Positions 40,704-51,844 of a stretch of DNA of 64,000 bases are shown one piece after another. The notes under the pieces are model-generated. The model did not search any database. It was not told the origin of the DNA and was given only the letters and a program-made list of their open reading frames with translations. Each line of letters opens with the position of its first letter. Position 1 is the first letter of the stretch. Origin of the DNA: Branchipolynoe longqiensis (lineage: Eukaryota; Annelida; Polychaeta; Phyllodocida; Polynoidae); NCBI GenBank assembly GCA_030323885.1, contig CM059188.1, positions 114,603,430 through 114,667,429 of the forward strand, read 5' to 3'. The position numbers and the translations under genes were made by a program.

Positions 40704-41293
40704 TGGGCCTGTCACACTACGACGGTTCTCTCGGCGACCCGTCAGCATTGAAAGGACTATCTTGCGCGTCGAGAAACGTCAAACTTTTCGGCGGTTTGGG
40801 GGAAAAGATCGGCGTCAGCGCGGTGCGTTATGCGCGCGCCGCCAACGTGTGTCGACGCGCTGGGGAAAAAAAAAAAAAAAGTTTGGCGCGACGTCTTCAT
40901 TTAACCTTAAATGTTGCTAGGGCATAAAACAAAAACGGCCCAGTTTGCGCAACGCGTGAGCAACGACCCTCCCGCGCGCGCGCCGTCTTCCTAGCGTTCC
41001 CATAACGTTATTCCGGCGCGTCCAACGCAGCGCGACGCGCGCCTAACGTCCTTACCCATATATTTGCGCGCGTTGTCGATCGCTGGGTTTTTTGGACACG
41101 CTTAAAACCTTGGGCGACCGGCAACGCGCGCCGGCGTTTCGCGCCGACCATCAACGTCCAAGATAATGTACCGACGTGTACCGACGCGCGCCTAACGCGC
41201 CCCCAGCGCGTCTCGATATTTCACTAATTATCGCCCCAAAACACCACACGTTGACGGGTCGCCGGCGAGAAGCGTCGTAGTGTGACAGGGCCA
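40704..41293. mobile_element. PIF/Harbinger-like MITE, 590 bp
   Basis: Ends TGGGCCTGTCACACTACGAC and CGTAGTGTGACAGGGCCA, flanked by TAA (40701-40703 and 41294-41296). The interior is very CpG-rich. A SINE-A 3' tail fragment (about 40893-40935) lies right after AGTTTGGCGCGACG. Confidence 0.85.
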
Positions 41294-41568
41294 TAAAGTA
41301 ATGTAGATCATAACAATCAATTCAATATAGTTATCTCCGAAAAATGACAGAAACTCAAACTCAGCAGACTATCCAACTTTAAGATGTATTCTTGACAGAA
41401 ATGTTCACTCAATCTCAATGAACTATAAGGATGATATACATCTCTGGCGTACTGAATTTGATGTACGTATGAAGGTGAATGGTTGGTAGATAAATACCTG
41501 TCTGTATTTTACATACGCCACTGGACGAAACAGTGTAGAGGCATACCTTCCAGAATATGTATTATATA

Positions 41569-41887
41569 TACCGTATATGTCCCAATAGAAGCACGCTATC
41601 CAATACAAGCACACCCCCCATTTCAAGATTGAAAGCACACACAAATTTACGATCACATTCAGACTGAATGTACATAAAATAAGACAATCCCACTTTATTT
41701 CAGAGGCATGACAAAAACAAATACAAATGTACGATCATATTCAGACTGAATGCACATACAATAAGACAATCCCACTTTATTTCAGAGGCACGTCAAAAAC
41801 AAATCCGTGAAATTCTTTAACTTTGAATAGACGCGCATCCAGGTGTCTGCACTCGCACAGTGCGCGTCTATTGGGCCATATATGGTA
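41569..41887. mobile_element. MITE with TACCGTATATG ends
   Basis: Left TACCGTATATGTCCCAATAG, right CTATTGGGCCATATATGGTA, about 319 bp. Inside, a 77-bp segment (TTCAGACTGAATG..., CCCACTTTATTTCAGAGGCA) is tandemly duplicated. Only this copy is in the window. Confidence 0.65.
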
Positions 41888-42149
41888 TGTATAATTATTT
41901 CCTGCAAGATGGAAGGAAAAAACAAACAAGGGAGTGGGATGGAAAACTGTACTTTTGATCGAGTGGTACAGGCATGAGGCAGAGCCACAACAGCTGAAGA
42001 GGCCAGGTGGCAGCACCAGGCGAGGCAGGAGGCCTGACCAGTCGCTTGAGTTGTTGAGTGTCATTAGTTATGTAGTGTCATTCAGATGCCAACTATAAAC
42101 ACATTTCATGGGTAATCAGTTTATGGATAATTATACTCGTATAATTGCT

Positions 42150-42275
42150 GGGATATATAAAGTCGCCATGAGTGCGCACAGTCATGAGTGTGCACAGTCA
42201 CAAGTCGGTGCTCGCCTTGTTATGACCTTAGATGTTGCCAGGACCTAGACCTCCAACAACCAACCAACCAACCAG
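42150..42275 (+). mobile_element. SINE-A 3' end
   Basis: From ATATAAAGTCGCCATGAGTG to GCCAGGACCTAGACCTCCAA with an (AACC)n-like tail. Confidence 0.8.
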
Positions 42276-42363
42276 CTAAAATAAAATACATTATGCAAAT
42301 AAAGATGGTCCTATTCATTGATTTGGTTGACATAACTGACGTTAGAAACCTGGTACAGCTGTC

Positions 42364-42413
42364 ACTGTGTCAGTGTCAGTGTCAGTGTCAGTGTCAGTGT
42401 CAGTGTCAGTGTC
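42364..42413. repeat. (GTGTCA)n microsatellite
   Basis: Eight or more hexamers CAGTGT in tandem. Confidence 0.9.
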
Positions 42414-42654
42414 ACGGGCGTCCGAATGGTATCGCAATTAGACATGCCCACCTTGACACAGTCGCACGCTTTCTACATGTGTGGGAAAGCCATAAGTTCT
42501 AACGGAAACATGCTGCACATGCGCGGAGTAGTTGAAATACCCGACCTGTGCGCAGGGTGATTTATCTATGATGTATGAGTGTGTATGTGATATATAATCC
42601 ATTATGTTAATTCAAATTTAATAGAGGCATTATTTTACTTGGGCGCGTCACCAG

Positions 42655-43018
42655 CCAGGATGGCTGATGAGTTGAGTGTCCATCTCCCGTGTTGGTAGCT
42701 CGTGGGATATGAACCCACGGGTTGAAACCCTGATGGAGTCAAACCAATGACATACAAATTTATACTTCTCACTTCCTAGCCATGCTCTTGGGATTAATAT
42801 GAATAGGATAGGGCAAGGACTGGTTGGATCAGTGTCAGGATAATATGACTGAGTGGGATATCACATTATCAGGTCATGGTTCTGGTGGCATGGTCTCCCA
42901 GAGGGGCAGCACTATAAAGTCGCCATGAGTGTGTCCTGTCAGTGTTACAAGTCGGTACCCATCCTGATATGACCCTATGTGTTGCGAGGACTTAAAACTC
43001 CAACAACCAACCAACTAG
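42655..43018 (+). mobile_element. SINE-A, full length, type-1 head (divergent)
   Basis: Head CCAGGATGGCTGATGAGTTG, B-box-like GGGTTGAAACCC, body, and tail GAGGACTTAAAACTCCAAC. The head carries a small tandem alteration around GGGATATGAACCC. Confidence 0.85.
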
Positions 43019-43059
43019 TTCGGCTCGTCAGTCATCAGTGAACCTGCACTGCTTTAAAC

Positions 43060-43150
43060 AACCTCTCTGTCTCTCTCTCTCTGTCACTCTCTCTCTGGGT
43101 CTCTCTCTCTGTCTCTCTCTCTCTGTCTCTCTCTCTGTCTCTCTCTCTCC
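43060..43150. repeat. (CTCTGT)n/(CT)n microsatellite
   Basis: Pyrimidine-rich CTCTCTGTCTCT run directly before a TTAA-MITE. Confidence 0.9.
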
Positions 43151-43153
43151 TTA

Positions 43154-43503
43154 AAGTTGTATAGTCCGATGAAATATCAAATTTTCAAAACCAAACCAAT
43201 TATCTAGATTTGATTTTACATACCAAACTTATATACTGATGCACTTATTAAGCATTTGTTTCTGCGTAGAAGGCAATACTGAGTCAATCTAACACAACCT
43301 GTTACTGCAGAAGTCTATCATATAGAGTTTTGGCAAGTGTGCCAAAACTAATTTTCCATGATTGCATTTAAACTATCTCAAAAGTTTACCATTTAAAATA
43401 AAAATAACTTTGAACTACTGTAAACTATATATTAGTGATCGATCTCATATATTTCTCTCAGAAGAAATAGAGAAATTCAAAACCATCGGACTATGCAACT
43501 TTA
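43154..43503 (-). mobile_element. TTAA-MITE, complete
   Basis: Both ends present (AGTTGTATAGTCCGATG and CATCGGACTATGCAACT) with TTAA on both sides. About 350 bp. Confidence 0.9.
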
Positions 43504-44455
43504 AACTGGAGTCTCGTAATGAAACCAAACCAACTGAAAGCGAAAGGTCGTTGACTTGGAAATATTCACACATCAACACCTACTTTGAATTCCACACAAT
43601 TTGAACCGAAAGCAGAACCTCTACATTTGAGAAGTCAATATGAGCATCTGTAGAAATGTCATCGGAGTCATTTTCACCACAAACAAAATCCCATATATGT
43701 GATGTATAAGCATTATGCCAGTATAAAAGCACGGAAGGGACTTATATGTTTATTGACTACTTTATTATTGATAGGGTGGCTCACATAATGCATGGTCGTC
43801 CCTCCAACCATGTGGCCGGTGGTGCCACCAGCGGCACGATCCTAACCGGGATGCTACACTCTCACTCGCGACCGGGAATCTTTTCCCTTTATATATATAT
43901 ATATATGTGATGTATAAGAGTTATCCGAGTATAAAGGCACATAAGGGAAGATTCCCTATATTGGTCACCCTTACGTTGTGTACTACTTTATGGGTAATCC
44001 CGTTTCACTGTTGGGACAGGTAGCTCCACGGCCCCCAACCCTACCACTGCCGCGAATACTGTCACTCGCGCACTGCAATTTATATATATATATTTCACAC
44101 ACAGTATATATCAGCCAGCACAGATCCGAAGGACACACATAGCGGCACCAGAAAATAATAATATCACGAACCAATATTCAAACGACATTAACTAACAAGC
44201 ATATTATTTTTTTCAGCGTCCTATACTCATATAGCATTTTATATGCCATATATATCTTATATATATCCTATATATATTGTATACATAATTCCTTTAAATA
44301 TATATTTTCATCTATATCTGCTATATATATATGATATATATTATATGCATTTTATATCTATGTGATATATCTTATATATATATTTATATATATTTATATT
44401 TATATATATAGCATTTTGTTTCTGGTTAAAAAGGTAATTCCCCGATGACATCTAT
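43504..44455. other. Unassigned stretch; internal duplication and AT-rich block
   Basis: No gene. Two diverged copies of a ~210-bp segment start at about 43698 (GTGATGTATAAGCATTATGC) and 43907 (GTGATGTATAAGAGTTATCC), each closing in a (TA)n run. From 44205 to 44420 the DNA is nearly pure A/T (TATATAT). Confidence 0.6.
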
Positions 44456-44792
44456 TGGTTGGTTGTTGGAGTTTTACGTCCTGGCAACATCTAAGGTCAT
44501 GCTAGACAGGGTACCGATTTGTGAGAGTGCACACTCATGACAACTTTATAGTACTGCCCCACTGGGAGACCAGGCCACCAGCACCATGACCCGATATCCC
44601 ACCCAGTCGCATTCTTCTGACACTGAGCCAACCAGTCCTTGCCCTATCCTGATAATGCCGAGTGCCTGGCAAGGAAGCGACAATTATACATTTTTAAGTC
44701 ATCGATTTGACTCGTCCATGTTTCGAATCCAACGATCTACCAAAATGGGAGACGGACGCTCAACTCATTCGGCCATCCCGTCTGGTCATGTG
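44456..44792 (-). mobile_element. SINE-A, full length, type-1 head
   Basis: Complete from GGTTGTTGGAGTTTTACGTC to the inverted head CATTCGGCCATCCCGTCTGG. Confidence 0.9.
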
Positions 44793-44865
44793 AGTACATA
44801 GCACAATTATTTTCTAAGACGTGGTAAATACGGCCATTCATCAGCTCTGGCGGGTCCCACATGTC

Positions 44866-44921
44866 GCACCCCCTGGCGGCATTCTAGTTCTAGTTCTACC
44901 CACGAGGCGGCAGGGGGCGCC
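44866..44921. promoter_or_regulatory. Divergent pair of CTCF-like motifs
   Basis: GCACCCCCTGGCGGC (44866-44880, reverse orientation) and GGCGGCAGGGGGCGCC (44906-44921, forward) lie about 40 bp apart in otherwise AT-rich DNA. Motif resemblance only. Confidence 0.35.
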
Positions 44922-45104
44922 TTCAACTAACGCTCAACCGATCACTTTCCCTAAACAATTTGAATGTAATGACGTCACTAATATTAACTCATTTTTAAAA
45001 CGAACCAACTGCCAATATAATCAGATAATTCTGTGATTTCATTTCAGGTATTTATTCAGTTCAATTTCTCAGAGCATCCTATTGATTGCATTTTAATTTA
45101 GTGG

Positions 45105-45350
45105 ATTTTCCCGTACAACCTCATATAGTCTATTAAAACCCATTTGATCAATTACTAACAAAACCCTTAACTTTTATCTTGAATTTTATTTCCCTTTGCC
45201 ACAAGTTATATAATTTTGAACTATTTACACATACTTGATCATATGCTTTTATCTTCTATGTAAAATCGATGGTTGAATAAGAAAACAAAACAATTCTCGC
45301 CGTGAATATGGCCTATGCTGCCAACACGATGTAAAGAAACCATCAATCAA
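45105..45350 (+). mobile_element. 3' end of the same non-LTR family as 26600
   Basis: Aligns with 27837-28097: TACAACCTCATATAG corresponds to the last codons, then the shared 3' UTR word TCGCCGTGAATATGGCCTAT and the (AATC)n tail. Heavily 5'-truncated. Confidence 0.82.
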
Positions 45351-45640
45351 TCAATCAATCAACAATCAATCAACAATCAACCAATCAATCAATCAACCAA
45401 TCAACCAATCAACTAATCAACTAATCAACTAATCAACCAATGAACCAATGCACTAATCAACAAAATCAACCAATCAACCAAATCAACAAAATCAACCAAT
45501 CAACCAATCAACCAATCAACCAATCAACCAATCAACCAATCAACCAATCAACCAATCAACCAATCAACCAATCAACCAATCAACCAATCAACCAATCAAC
45601 CAATCAACCAATCAACCAATCAACCAATCAACCAATGGAG
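45345..45640 (+). repeat. (AATCAACC)n satellite grown from a LINE tail
   Basis: Starts as plain AATC repeats, continues through mixed AATCAACT and AATGAACC units, then settles into about 20 perfect AATCAACC octamers. It is continuous with the non-LTR 3' tail. Confidence 0.92.
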
Positions 45641-45879
45641 TGGATTTGTGGAGTATTGCAGATGATTTCTTAGCGCGCCGCCCCCACCATCCTCCAGTGG
45701 ACGCGCTACCGTTGACACAGACGTCACGCGTTACCGTGACGTCACGAGTTACCGTGACGTCTGACCCCCGCTGGTGCTCGCACGCATATATAACGGCTGC
45801 ACACAAAGGGCACTGACACACAAGTTATTGGCTGAAGCAGGCTTATTACAAATCAATGGAGGGGCCCGAGCGGAATGGG

Positions 45880-47080
45880 GTGAGGTGTGTATATGGAGGT
45901 GGGCGTTGGGGTGGGGGTTGGTGGGTGGGGGAGGATGGTGGGAGGGTAGGAGAGGAGAGGACAGGAGAGGAGAGGAGAGGAGAGGAGAGGAGAGGAGGGA
46001 TACATGGATGGGTGACGAGGGGTGGGGGTTGGTGGGTGGGGGGGGGAGGAGTGTGGGAGGGGAGGAGAGGAGGGATGCATGGATGGGTTATGAGGGGTGG
46101 GAGTGTGGAATGGGGTGAGGTGTGTATATGGAGGTGGGGGTTGGGGTGTGGGTGGGTGGGGTGGGTTGGGGGGAGAGAGGGTGGAGTGGGGTGAGCTGTG
46201 TATATGGAGGTGGGGGGTGGGGTGGGAGTTGGGGGGTGGGGGGGGGAGTGTGGGAGGAGAAGAGAGGAGGGATGCATGGATGGGTTACGAGGGGTGGGGG
46301 GTTGGGTGGGTGGGGGGGGGAGTGGGGAGGGGGGGAGGGAGGGTGCATGGATGGGTTCGAGGGGTGGAGTGTGGATGGGATGGGTGTGGTATGGAGGTGG
46401 GGGTGGGGGGGGGGGGGGGGGATGGATAGATGGGTGTGTAGGGTGGGAGGGTGGGATGGGGTGAGGTGTGTATATGGAGGTGGGGGTGGGGTGGGGGTGG
46501 GGGTAGGGGTGGGGGGTGCGGGGAGAGGGGGGAGGGGTGGAGGGGGGGGGGGTGGATGATGGGGGGTGTGGGGGGGGGGTGGGGGTGGGGTGGGTGGATG
46601 GAGGTGGGGTTGGGTGGGGGGTGGTGGGGTGGGGGGAGCGGGGGGGTGAGAGGGGGGGGGGTGCACGGATGGGTGGTGTGGGGCGGGAGGGTGGAATGGG
46701 GTGAGCTGTGTATATGGAGGTGGGGGTGAGGGTGAGGTGAGGGTGGGGTGCAGGGGAGAAGGGGCGGAGGCGAGGAGAGGGTGGTGCAAGGATGGGTGGT
46801 GTGGGGTGGGAGTGTGTGTATATGGGTGGTGGGGGTGGGGGTGGTTTGGGGGTAGGGGTGGGGTGAGGGTGGGGTGCAGCGAGAAGGGAGCGGAGGCGAG
46901 GAGAGGGGGGAGGGTGCACGGATGGGTGGTGTGGGGCGGGAGGGTGGAATGGTGTGAGGTGTGTATATGGAGGTGGGGGTGAGGGTGGGGTGGGGGTGGG
47001 GTATGGGGAGAAGGGGCGGAGAGGAGAAGGAGGAATGCATGGATGGGTGGTGTAGGGTGGGAGGGTGGAATGTTGCATGG
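45880..47080. repeat. G-rich minisatellite with TGTGTATATGGAGGTGG units
   Basis: Complex units of roughly 100-250 bp containing TGTGTATATGGAGGTGGG, GAGGAGAGG and GCATGGATGGGT, on a G-rich plus strand. An (AGGAG)n run lies at about 45950-46000. Pro/His-rich reverse frames are artefacts. Confidence 0.92.
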
Positions 47081-47104
47081 GAGAAGAACGGGGTGAGGTT
47101 TGAT

Positions 47105-47158
47105 TTGTTTGTTGTTGTTTTACGTCCTAGCAACATCTAAGGTCATATCAGGACGGGT
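47105..47158 (-). mobile_element. SINE-A tail fragment
   Basis: GTTGTTTTACGTCCTAGCAA to CAGGACGGGT, then unrelated sequence. Confidence 0.75.
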
Positions 47159-47271
47159 GATGCTGAATAGACCGTGTGGGGGAGGGGGGAGGAGTAAGGA
47201 TAGTTGGTGAGAACATGGAGTTGCCATTGAAGGGACGGCGAGAAACCAGGCAATCTAAATGAAGATTTGGT

Positions 47272-47612
47272 TGTGTGTTTGGGCTTTACATTCCAGCAAC
47301 ATCTAAGGTCATATCAGGATGGGTACCGACTTGGAACATTGTGCACTCATGGCGACTTTATGGTGCTGCCCCACTAGGAGATCAGGCCACCCCAACCATG
47401 ACTTGATTTCCCACTCAGTCGCATTATCCTGATTCTTAGCTAACCAGCCCTTGTCATATCCTAGTAATGCTGAGCGCCAGGCTCGGTAGTAACAAGTATA
47501 AATTTTTATGTCATTGGTTTGACTTGACCTATGGGTTCGTAATCCCACGATGTACCAAAATGGGAGACAGACGTTCAAGTCATTCGGCCATCCCGTCTGG
47601 TCCGATGTGGGG
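47272..47612 (-). mobile_element. SINE-A, full length, type-1 head
   Basis: From GGGCTTTACATTCCAGCAAC to the inverted head TCATTCGGCCATCCCGTCTG. A pogo-like MITE follows 15 bp later. Confidence 0.88.
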
Positions 47613-47626
47613 CGAGGAGGGCTACA

Positions 47627-47820
47627 CAGTAAAATCCTCTCTAAATCGACCGACCATGGGACCGACTTTAAATGGTCCATTTAGGAGAGGGGGTTGGTTT
47701 AGGGAGTTTTTATAATCATTACAATGGGATAATACGGACGATCATATGGGACCCAAATAAAGCGATCTATATAGGGAAGTGGTCGATCTGTGGAGGTGGT
47801 CGGTTAGAGAGGTTTTAGTG
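47627..47820. mobile_element. pogo/Tigger-like MITE, short
   Basis: Left CAGTAAAATCCTCTCTAAAT; right GGTTAGAGAGGTTTTAGTG followed by TA. Shorter than the 32556 copy because of an internal deletion. Confidence 0.82.
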
Positions 47821-48111
47821 TATTAGGAAAGAGCGGCTGGGAGTTGCTAGAGCGACATGAAGGGATTTGTTGGTGAGCAATGACTGAGGCGCAGCAGTGT
47901 GTGGAATGACAACGTAGCCACTGCCCGAGCCACTGGCCGCCAGGACTTAGGGGGAGAGGTCCCTGAGGGCACATGCCCCCATCCCGCGCCCTCAGCCGAA
48001 CAAATCCCCACACCCATAGATAATAATGGCGCCATGACGCCAGCACCCCCGATGCATAATATATAGAACACAAACTCTCCTTGATGCTCAGAGCAGGGAC
48101 AGCATAGCCAG

Positions 48112-49376
48112 TTTCTACCACTGCCCTAGCATTGCCCTAGCATTGCCCTAGGATCGCCCTAGCATTGCCATAGCATTGCCATAGCATTGCCCTAGCATTG
48201 CCCTAGCATTGCCCTAGCATTGCCCTAGAATTGCCCTAGGATTGCCCTAGCATAGCACTAGCATTGCCCTAGCATTGCCCTAGGATTGCCCTAGCATAGC
48301 ACTAGCATTCCCCTAGGGTTGCCCTAGCATTGCCCTAGCATAGCACTAGCATAGCACTGGCATTGCCCTGGCATTGCCCTGGCATCGTCCTAGCATTGCC
48401 CTAGCATTGGCCTAGCATTGCCCGAGGGTTGCCCTAGCATACCACTAGCAGTCCCCTAGCATTGCGCTAGGATTGCCCTAGGATTGCCCTAGGATTGCTC
48501 TAGCATAGCTCTAGGATTGCTCTAACATCGCCTTAGCATAGCACTAGCATCGCCCTAGCATATCACTAGCATTCCCCTATCATTGCCTTAGTATCGCCCT
48601 AGGATTGCCCTAGGATTGCCATAGCATGGCCCTAGGCTGGCCCTAGCATGGCCCTGGGATTTCCCTAGCATTGCCCTAGGATTGCCCTAGCATTGCCCTA
48701 GCATAGCACTAGCATTGCCCTAACATTGCCCTAGCATTGCCCTAGCATTGCCCTAACATTGCACTAGCATTGCCCTAGGATTGCCCTAGCATCGCCCTAG
48801 CATAGCACTAGCATTGCCCTAACATTGCCCTAGCATTGCCCTAGCATTGCCCTAGCATTGCACTAGCATTGCCCTAGGATTGCCCTAGCATCGCCCTAGC
48901 ATAGCACTAGCATTGCCCTAACATTGCACTAGCATTGCCCTAGGATTGCCCTAGAATCGCCCTAGCATAGCACTAGCATTGCCCTAGCATTGCCCTAGCA
49001 TTGCCCTAGCATTGCCCGAGCATTGCCCTAGCATTGCCCTAACATTGACCTAATATTGCCCTAGCATAACACTAGCATTGCCCTGGCATTGCCCTAGCAT
49101 TGCCCTGGCATTGCCCTAGCATTGCCCTGGCATTGCCCTAGCATTGCCCTATCATTGCCCTAGCATTGCCCTAGCATTGCCCTAGCATTGCCCTGGCATT
49201 GCCCTAGCATTGCCCTAGCATTGCCCTGGCATTGCCCTAGCATTGCCCTAGCATTGCCCTGGCATTGCCCTAGCATTGCCCTAGCATTGCCCTGGCATTG
49301 CCCTAGCATTGCCCTAGCATTGCCCTGGCATTGCCCTAGCATTGCCCTAGCATTGCCCTGGCATTGCCCTAGCATT
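48112..49376. repeat. 11-bp minisatellite (GCATTGCCCTA)n with 33-bp higher order
   Basis: About 115 units. The first part mixes variants (GGATTGCCCTA, GCATAGCACTA, ACATTGCCCTA). The last 250 bp settle into a regular 33-bp trimer of one CTGG and two CTAG units. 33 bp equals 11 codons, which explains the open repetitive frames. Confidence 0.96.
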
Positions 49377-49506
49377 GTGGAAGGGCCTTACATGCACATT
49401 CGTGTCTTGATGATATGTCGCATTTTGCAGGACAGTATTTACTTAGATATATGCATGTAGTCAATTTCTCAGCTATTTCTCAAATTTGCAGAACAAATTA
49501 AAATAT

Positions 49507-49722
49507 TGTCTACTTGGTGGCTGGTTGGTTGTTGGAGTTTTACGTCCTGCCAACATCTAAGGTCATATCAGGATGGGTACCGACTTGTAACAGTGTGCAC
49601 TCATGGCAACTTTATAGTGCTGTCCCACCAGAAGAGGAGGCCACCGACACTATGACCCAATATCTCACAGTCACATTATCCTGATAGTGATACTGAGATA
49701 ACCAGTCCTTGTTCTATCCTAT
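49507..49722 (-). mobile_element. SINE-A body and tail
   Basis: GGTTGTTGGAGTTTTACGTC to CCTTGTTCTATCCTA. Head lost at the junction with the Tigger-like MITE. Confidence 0.85.
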
Positions 49723-49723
49723 A

Positions 49724-50230
49724 CGGTATAACCCCGTTAAACCAAACTTGAAGGTGAAAGAAATTTGTTTGGATTAACCGATTATTGGTTTAACCGAGCT
49801 TTGGCTTTGACTTTGACTTTGAGTAAGCATGGATTGCACATATAATATACAATGGATGTGGACACTTTGATATTGTTTGTTTTTTTATCTAGATACAGTA
49901 TAACCCTGTTAACCTGAGCTCGGTTAAACCAGATGATCGGTAAATCCAAACCTTTTTCTGCGCCCCGTCAAAATACTACCATTTATCATATAAAAAAGTT
50001 GGTGGGGTCTTAGATGACCTTATAACCATATGAAAGTTTGGTTTAGCCACGCCGGAGTGGCCTAGGGTCCGACAATTTTGTTTGGATTAACCGATAATTT
50101 GGATTAACCAACTTTGGTTGAACCAACTTTTTTTTATATGAAAATGGTAGTATTTTGCCGGGCCGCTAAAAAAAGTTTGGATTATCTGATCGTTTGGTTC
50201 AACCAAGCTTGGTTTAACGGGGTTATACTG
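49724..50230. mobile_element. pogo/Tigger-like MITE, CAGTATAACC type, inverted copy
   Basis: CGGTATAACCCCGTTAAACC to AACGGGGTTATACTG, flanked by TA. Inverted relative of 24048-24558 with the same inner terminus (CAGTATAACCC at about 49897). Confidence 0.8.
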
Positions 50231-50435
50231 TATATATATATACATGTAAGCTCACAAGTCTGGAGGCGTGAACCCACACCTCCCAATGGTTACCCCGGAA
50301 TACACCGGGCGGCAGCACCGTGCGTCGCCTTACACCAGTATGTAGCTGTGCTATATCCCAGCTATATACTCCGATATATATATTTAACCGTTCGTACGGT
50401 GTAATAATGATATGATTGGAAAGGAGACAATTCTG

Positions 50436-50690
50436 GTGGCAAAAGGAAACAAGTACCCCCACCTCTGCCACTTTGGATTTCCACCGCTGTGGATAACTTA
50501 CAGCGTCATCAAAGGCCAGTTGCTCTCATACCATGTCTATGTGGTGTGGAGGTTAAAAATCCCTTGGGTCGGTAAAAGTGTAGACTCGGGCTTTCTAATT
50601 CTAGCGACAAACTGTCTAATGGTGAAAACAAGTCTATTCAGACTTATCCATAATAGGCAGTATAAGTCTTCAAGAAAAGTGACCAGTAGA
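50436..50690 (+). mobile_element. SINE-B, head truncated
   Basis: Body with TAACTTACAGCGTCATCAAA, GGTTAAAAATCCCTTGGGTC and CAAACTGTCTAATGGTG. The tRNA head is missing. Confidence 0.8.
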
Positions 50691-50789
50691 TTATGATGAT
50701 TTGACCTTTTATTAATGATTTGAAATAAGGAACAGCTGTATATAATAAGATATTGAATATAAAATCGAATAATTAGAAATAAAGCAATG

Positions 50790-51058
50790 CATGAATAAAT
50801 AAATAAATAAAATTAATATAGTTTAACGTCGGACATGCCTGAGGCACGTCTGTCTGGTTCAAAAGTCCTTCCCTCACAGGCTAGCCAATAGACGTGCCAG
50901 AAGGCACCACCTAGTGAGGGAAGGAAGAACTAGTCCTTTCTCAGCACCTCTGACATTTGCAGGCCCGAGGACTGACCCGCAAAGAAGTGCATGTCTGTCA
51001 CTCGATCTAGGCCTGCACATACCTGAGCTTGCCCGCAGTCTCGCCCACTTCATATATA
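50790..51058 (-). mobile_element. Unclassified retroposon with AT-rich tail
   Basis: On the minus strand a ~230-bp body (GGGCGAGACTGCGGGC ... GGCATGTCCGACGTTAAAC) ends in a TTTATTTATTTATT-type tail. Single copy in the window; the ACGTTAAAC end is SINE-like. Confidence 0.45.
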
Positions 51059-51061
51059 TAT

Positions 51062-51293
51062 GAAGAGTTCAGAGGCAAAACCCTATAAACGCCAATCCAA
51101 AGATTTAGCTAAACATTGGAATCAAACCTTCAAAAATCTTATTTAGCTAAATTCCTACTTTTTTGTTCATCGGTCCATAATCATATGATCATAAGACAAG
51201 TGGAATTAGTGAGAACTAAAATTATTTGCAGGTGAATATCTTAAAACTACATTTTTGGATTGGCGCCTACGGGGATTTGTAACTGAACTCATC
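51062..51293. mobile_element. GAGTTCAG MITE, second copy
   Basis: GAAGAGTTCAGAGGCAAAAC to GGGATTTGTAACTGAACTC, 232 bp, related to 37437-37672. Confidence 0.78.
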
Positions 51294-51844
51294 ATATATG
51301 TATCATAAGTGTAAACTGAGACAAATCATACTATGCAACACAATATGGAACAACATAGCAAGTCTAAAGGTCGAGTTAATTTCTGAAGGTCCCAAAATGG
51401 CGTGTTATCTAATCTTAGCTGAATGCCATCTGCAAGTTAATAACCCCAACATCTGAGTATTATCTGAGGGGCGCATATTGTAATATATGGGTAAAAGACA
51501 TCCAGGCACGAGTGGAGAACAAAGGAGTATGTAAATGAGATGACGTCAGATGTACAGGGTGCCGGCGGTTCAAGCCCCTGGATGGTGAAGAAAGCATTCA
51601 GTATCAAGAAGTCAAAGTGTTCAGACGTCGTACTTTCACACATATAACTCCATTATCTACCCGAGTCGTTAACAGCTGAGGCGCGCCAAAGGACACGCGA
51701 CATTGCCTTTTAGTGCACATAAGTCACATTATGTAAATTGGATTTCTCACAGAAGTGGGAGCGGGGAAACTAAATCCTTGCACGCGCCAGCCAGACGGGC
51801 CGAAACTGAAAGGGAATCTTAGCTCATCCATGGACAAAACAATC
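51294..51844. other. Unassigned stretch
   Basis: No gene or recognised repeat. Contains AACAGCTGAGGCGCGCC and CCAGCCAGACGGGCCGAAAC; the latter weakly resembles a SINE-A head. Confidence 0.4.

Larger units (their letters stand above)
39877..41378 (-). mobile_element. TTAA-MITE with two nested elements
   Basis: Minus-orientation copy with a slightly truncated left end (TTTAAAGTCCGATG) and right end CAGACTATCCAACT followed by TTAA. It is interrupted at 40035-40601 and 40704-41293. Removing both restores the family sequence GCAGAAGCCTATGGTGTCAG and CAAACTAAAGTAATG. Confidence 0.88.
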
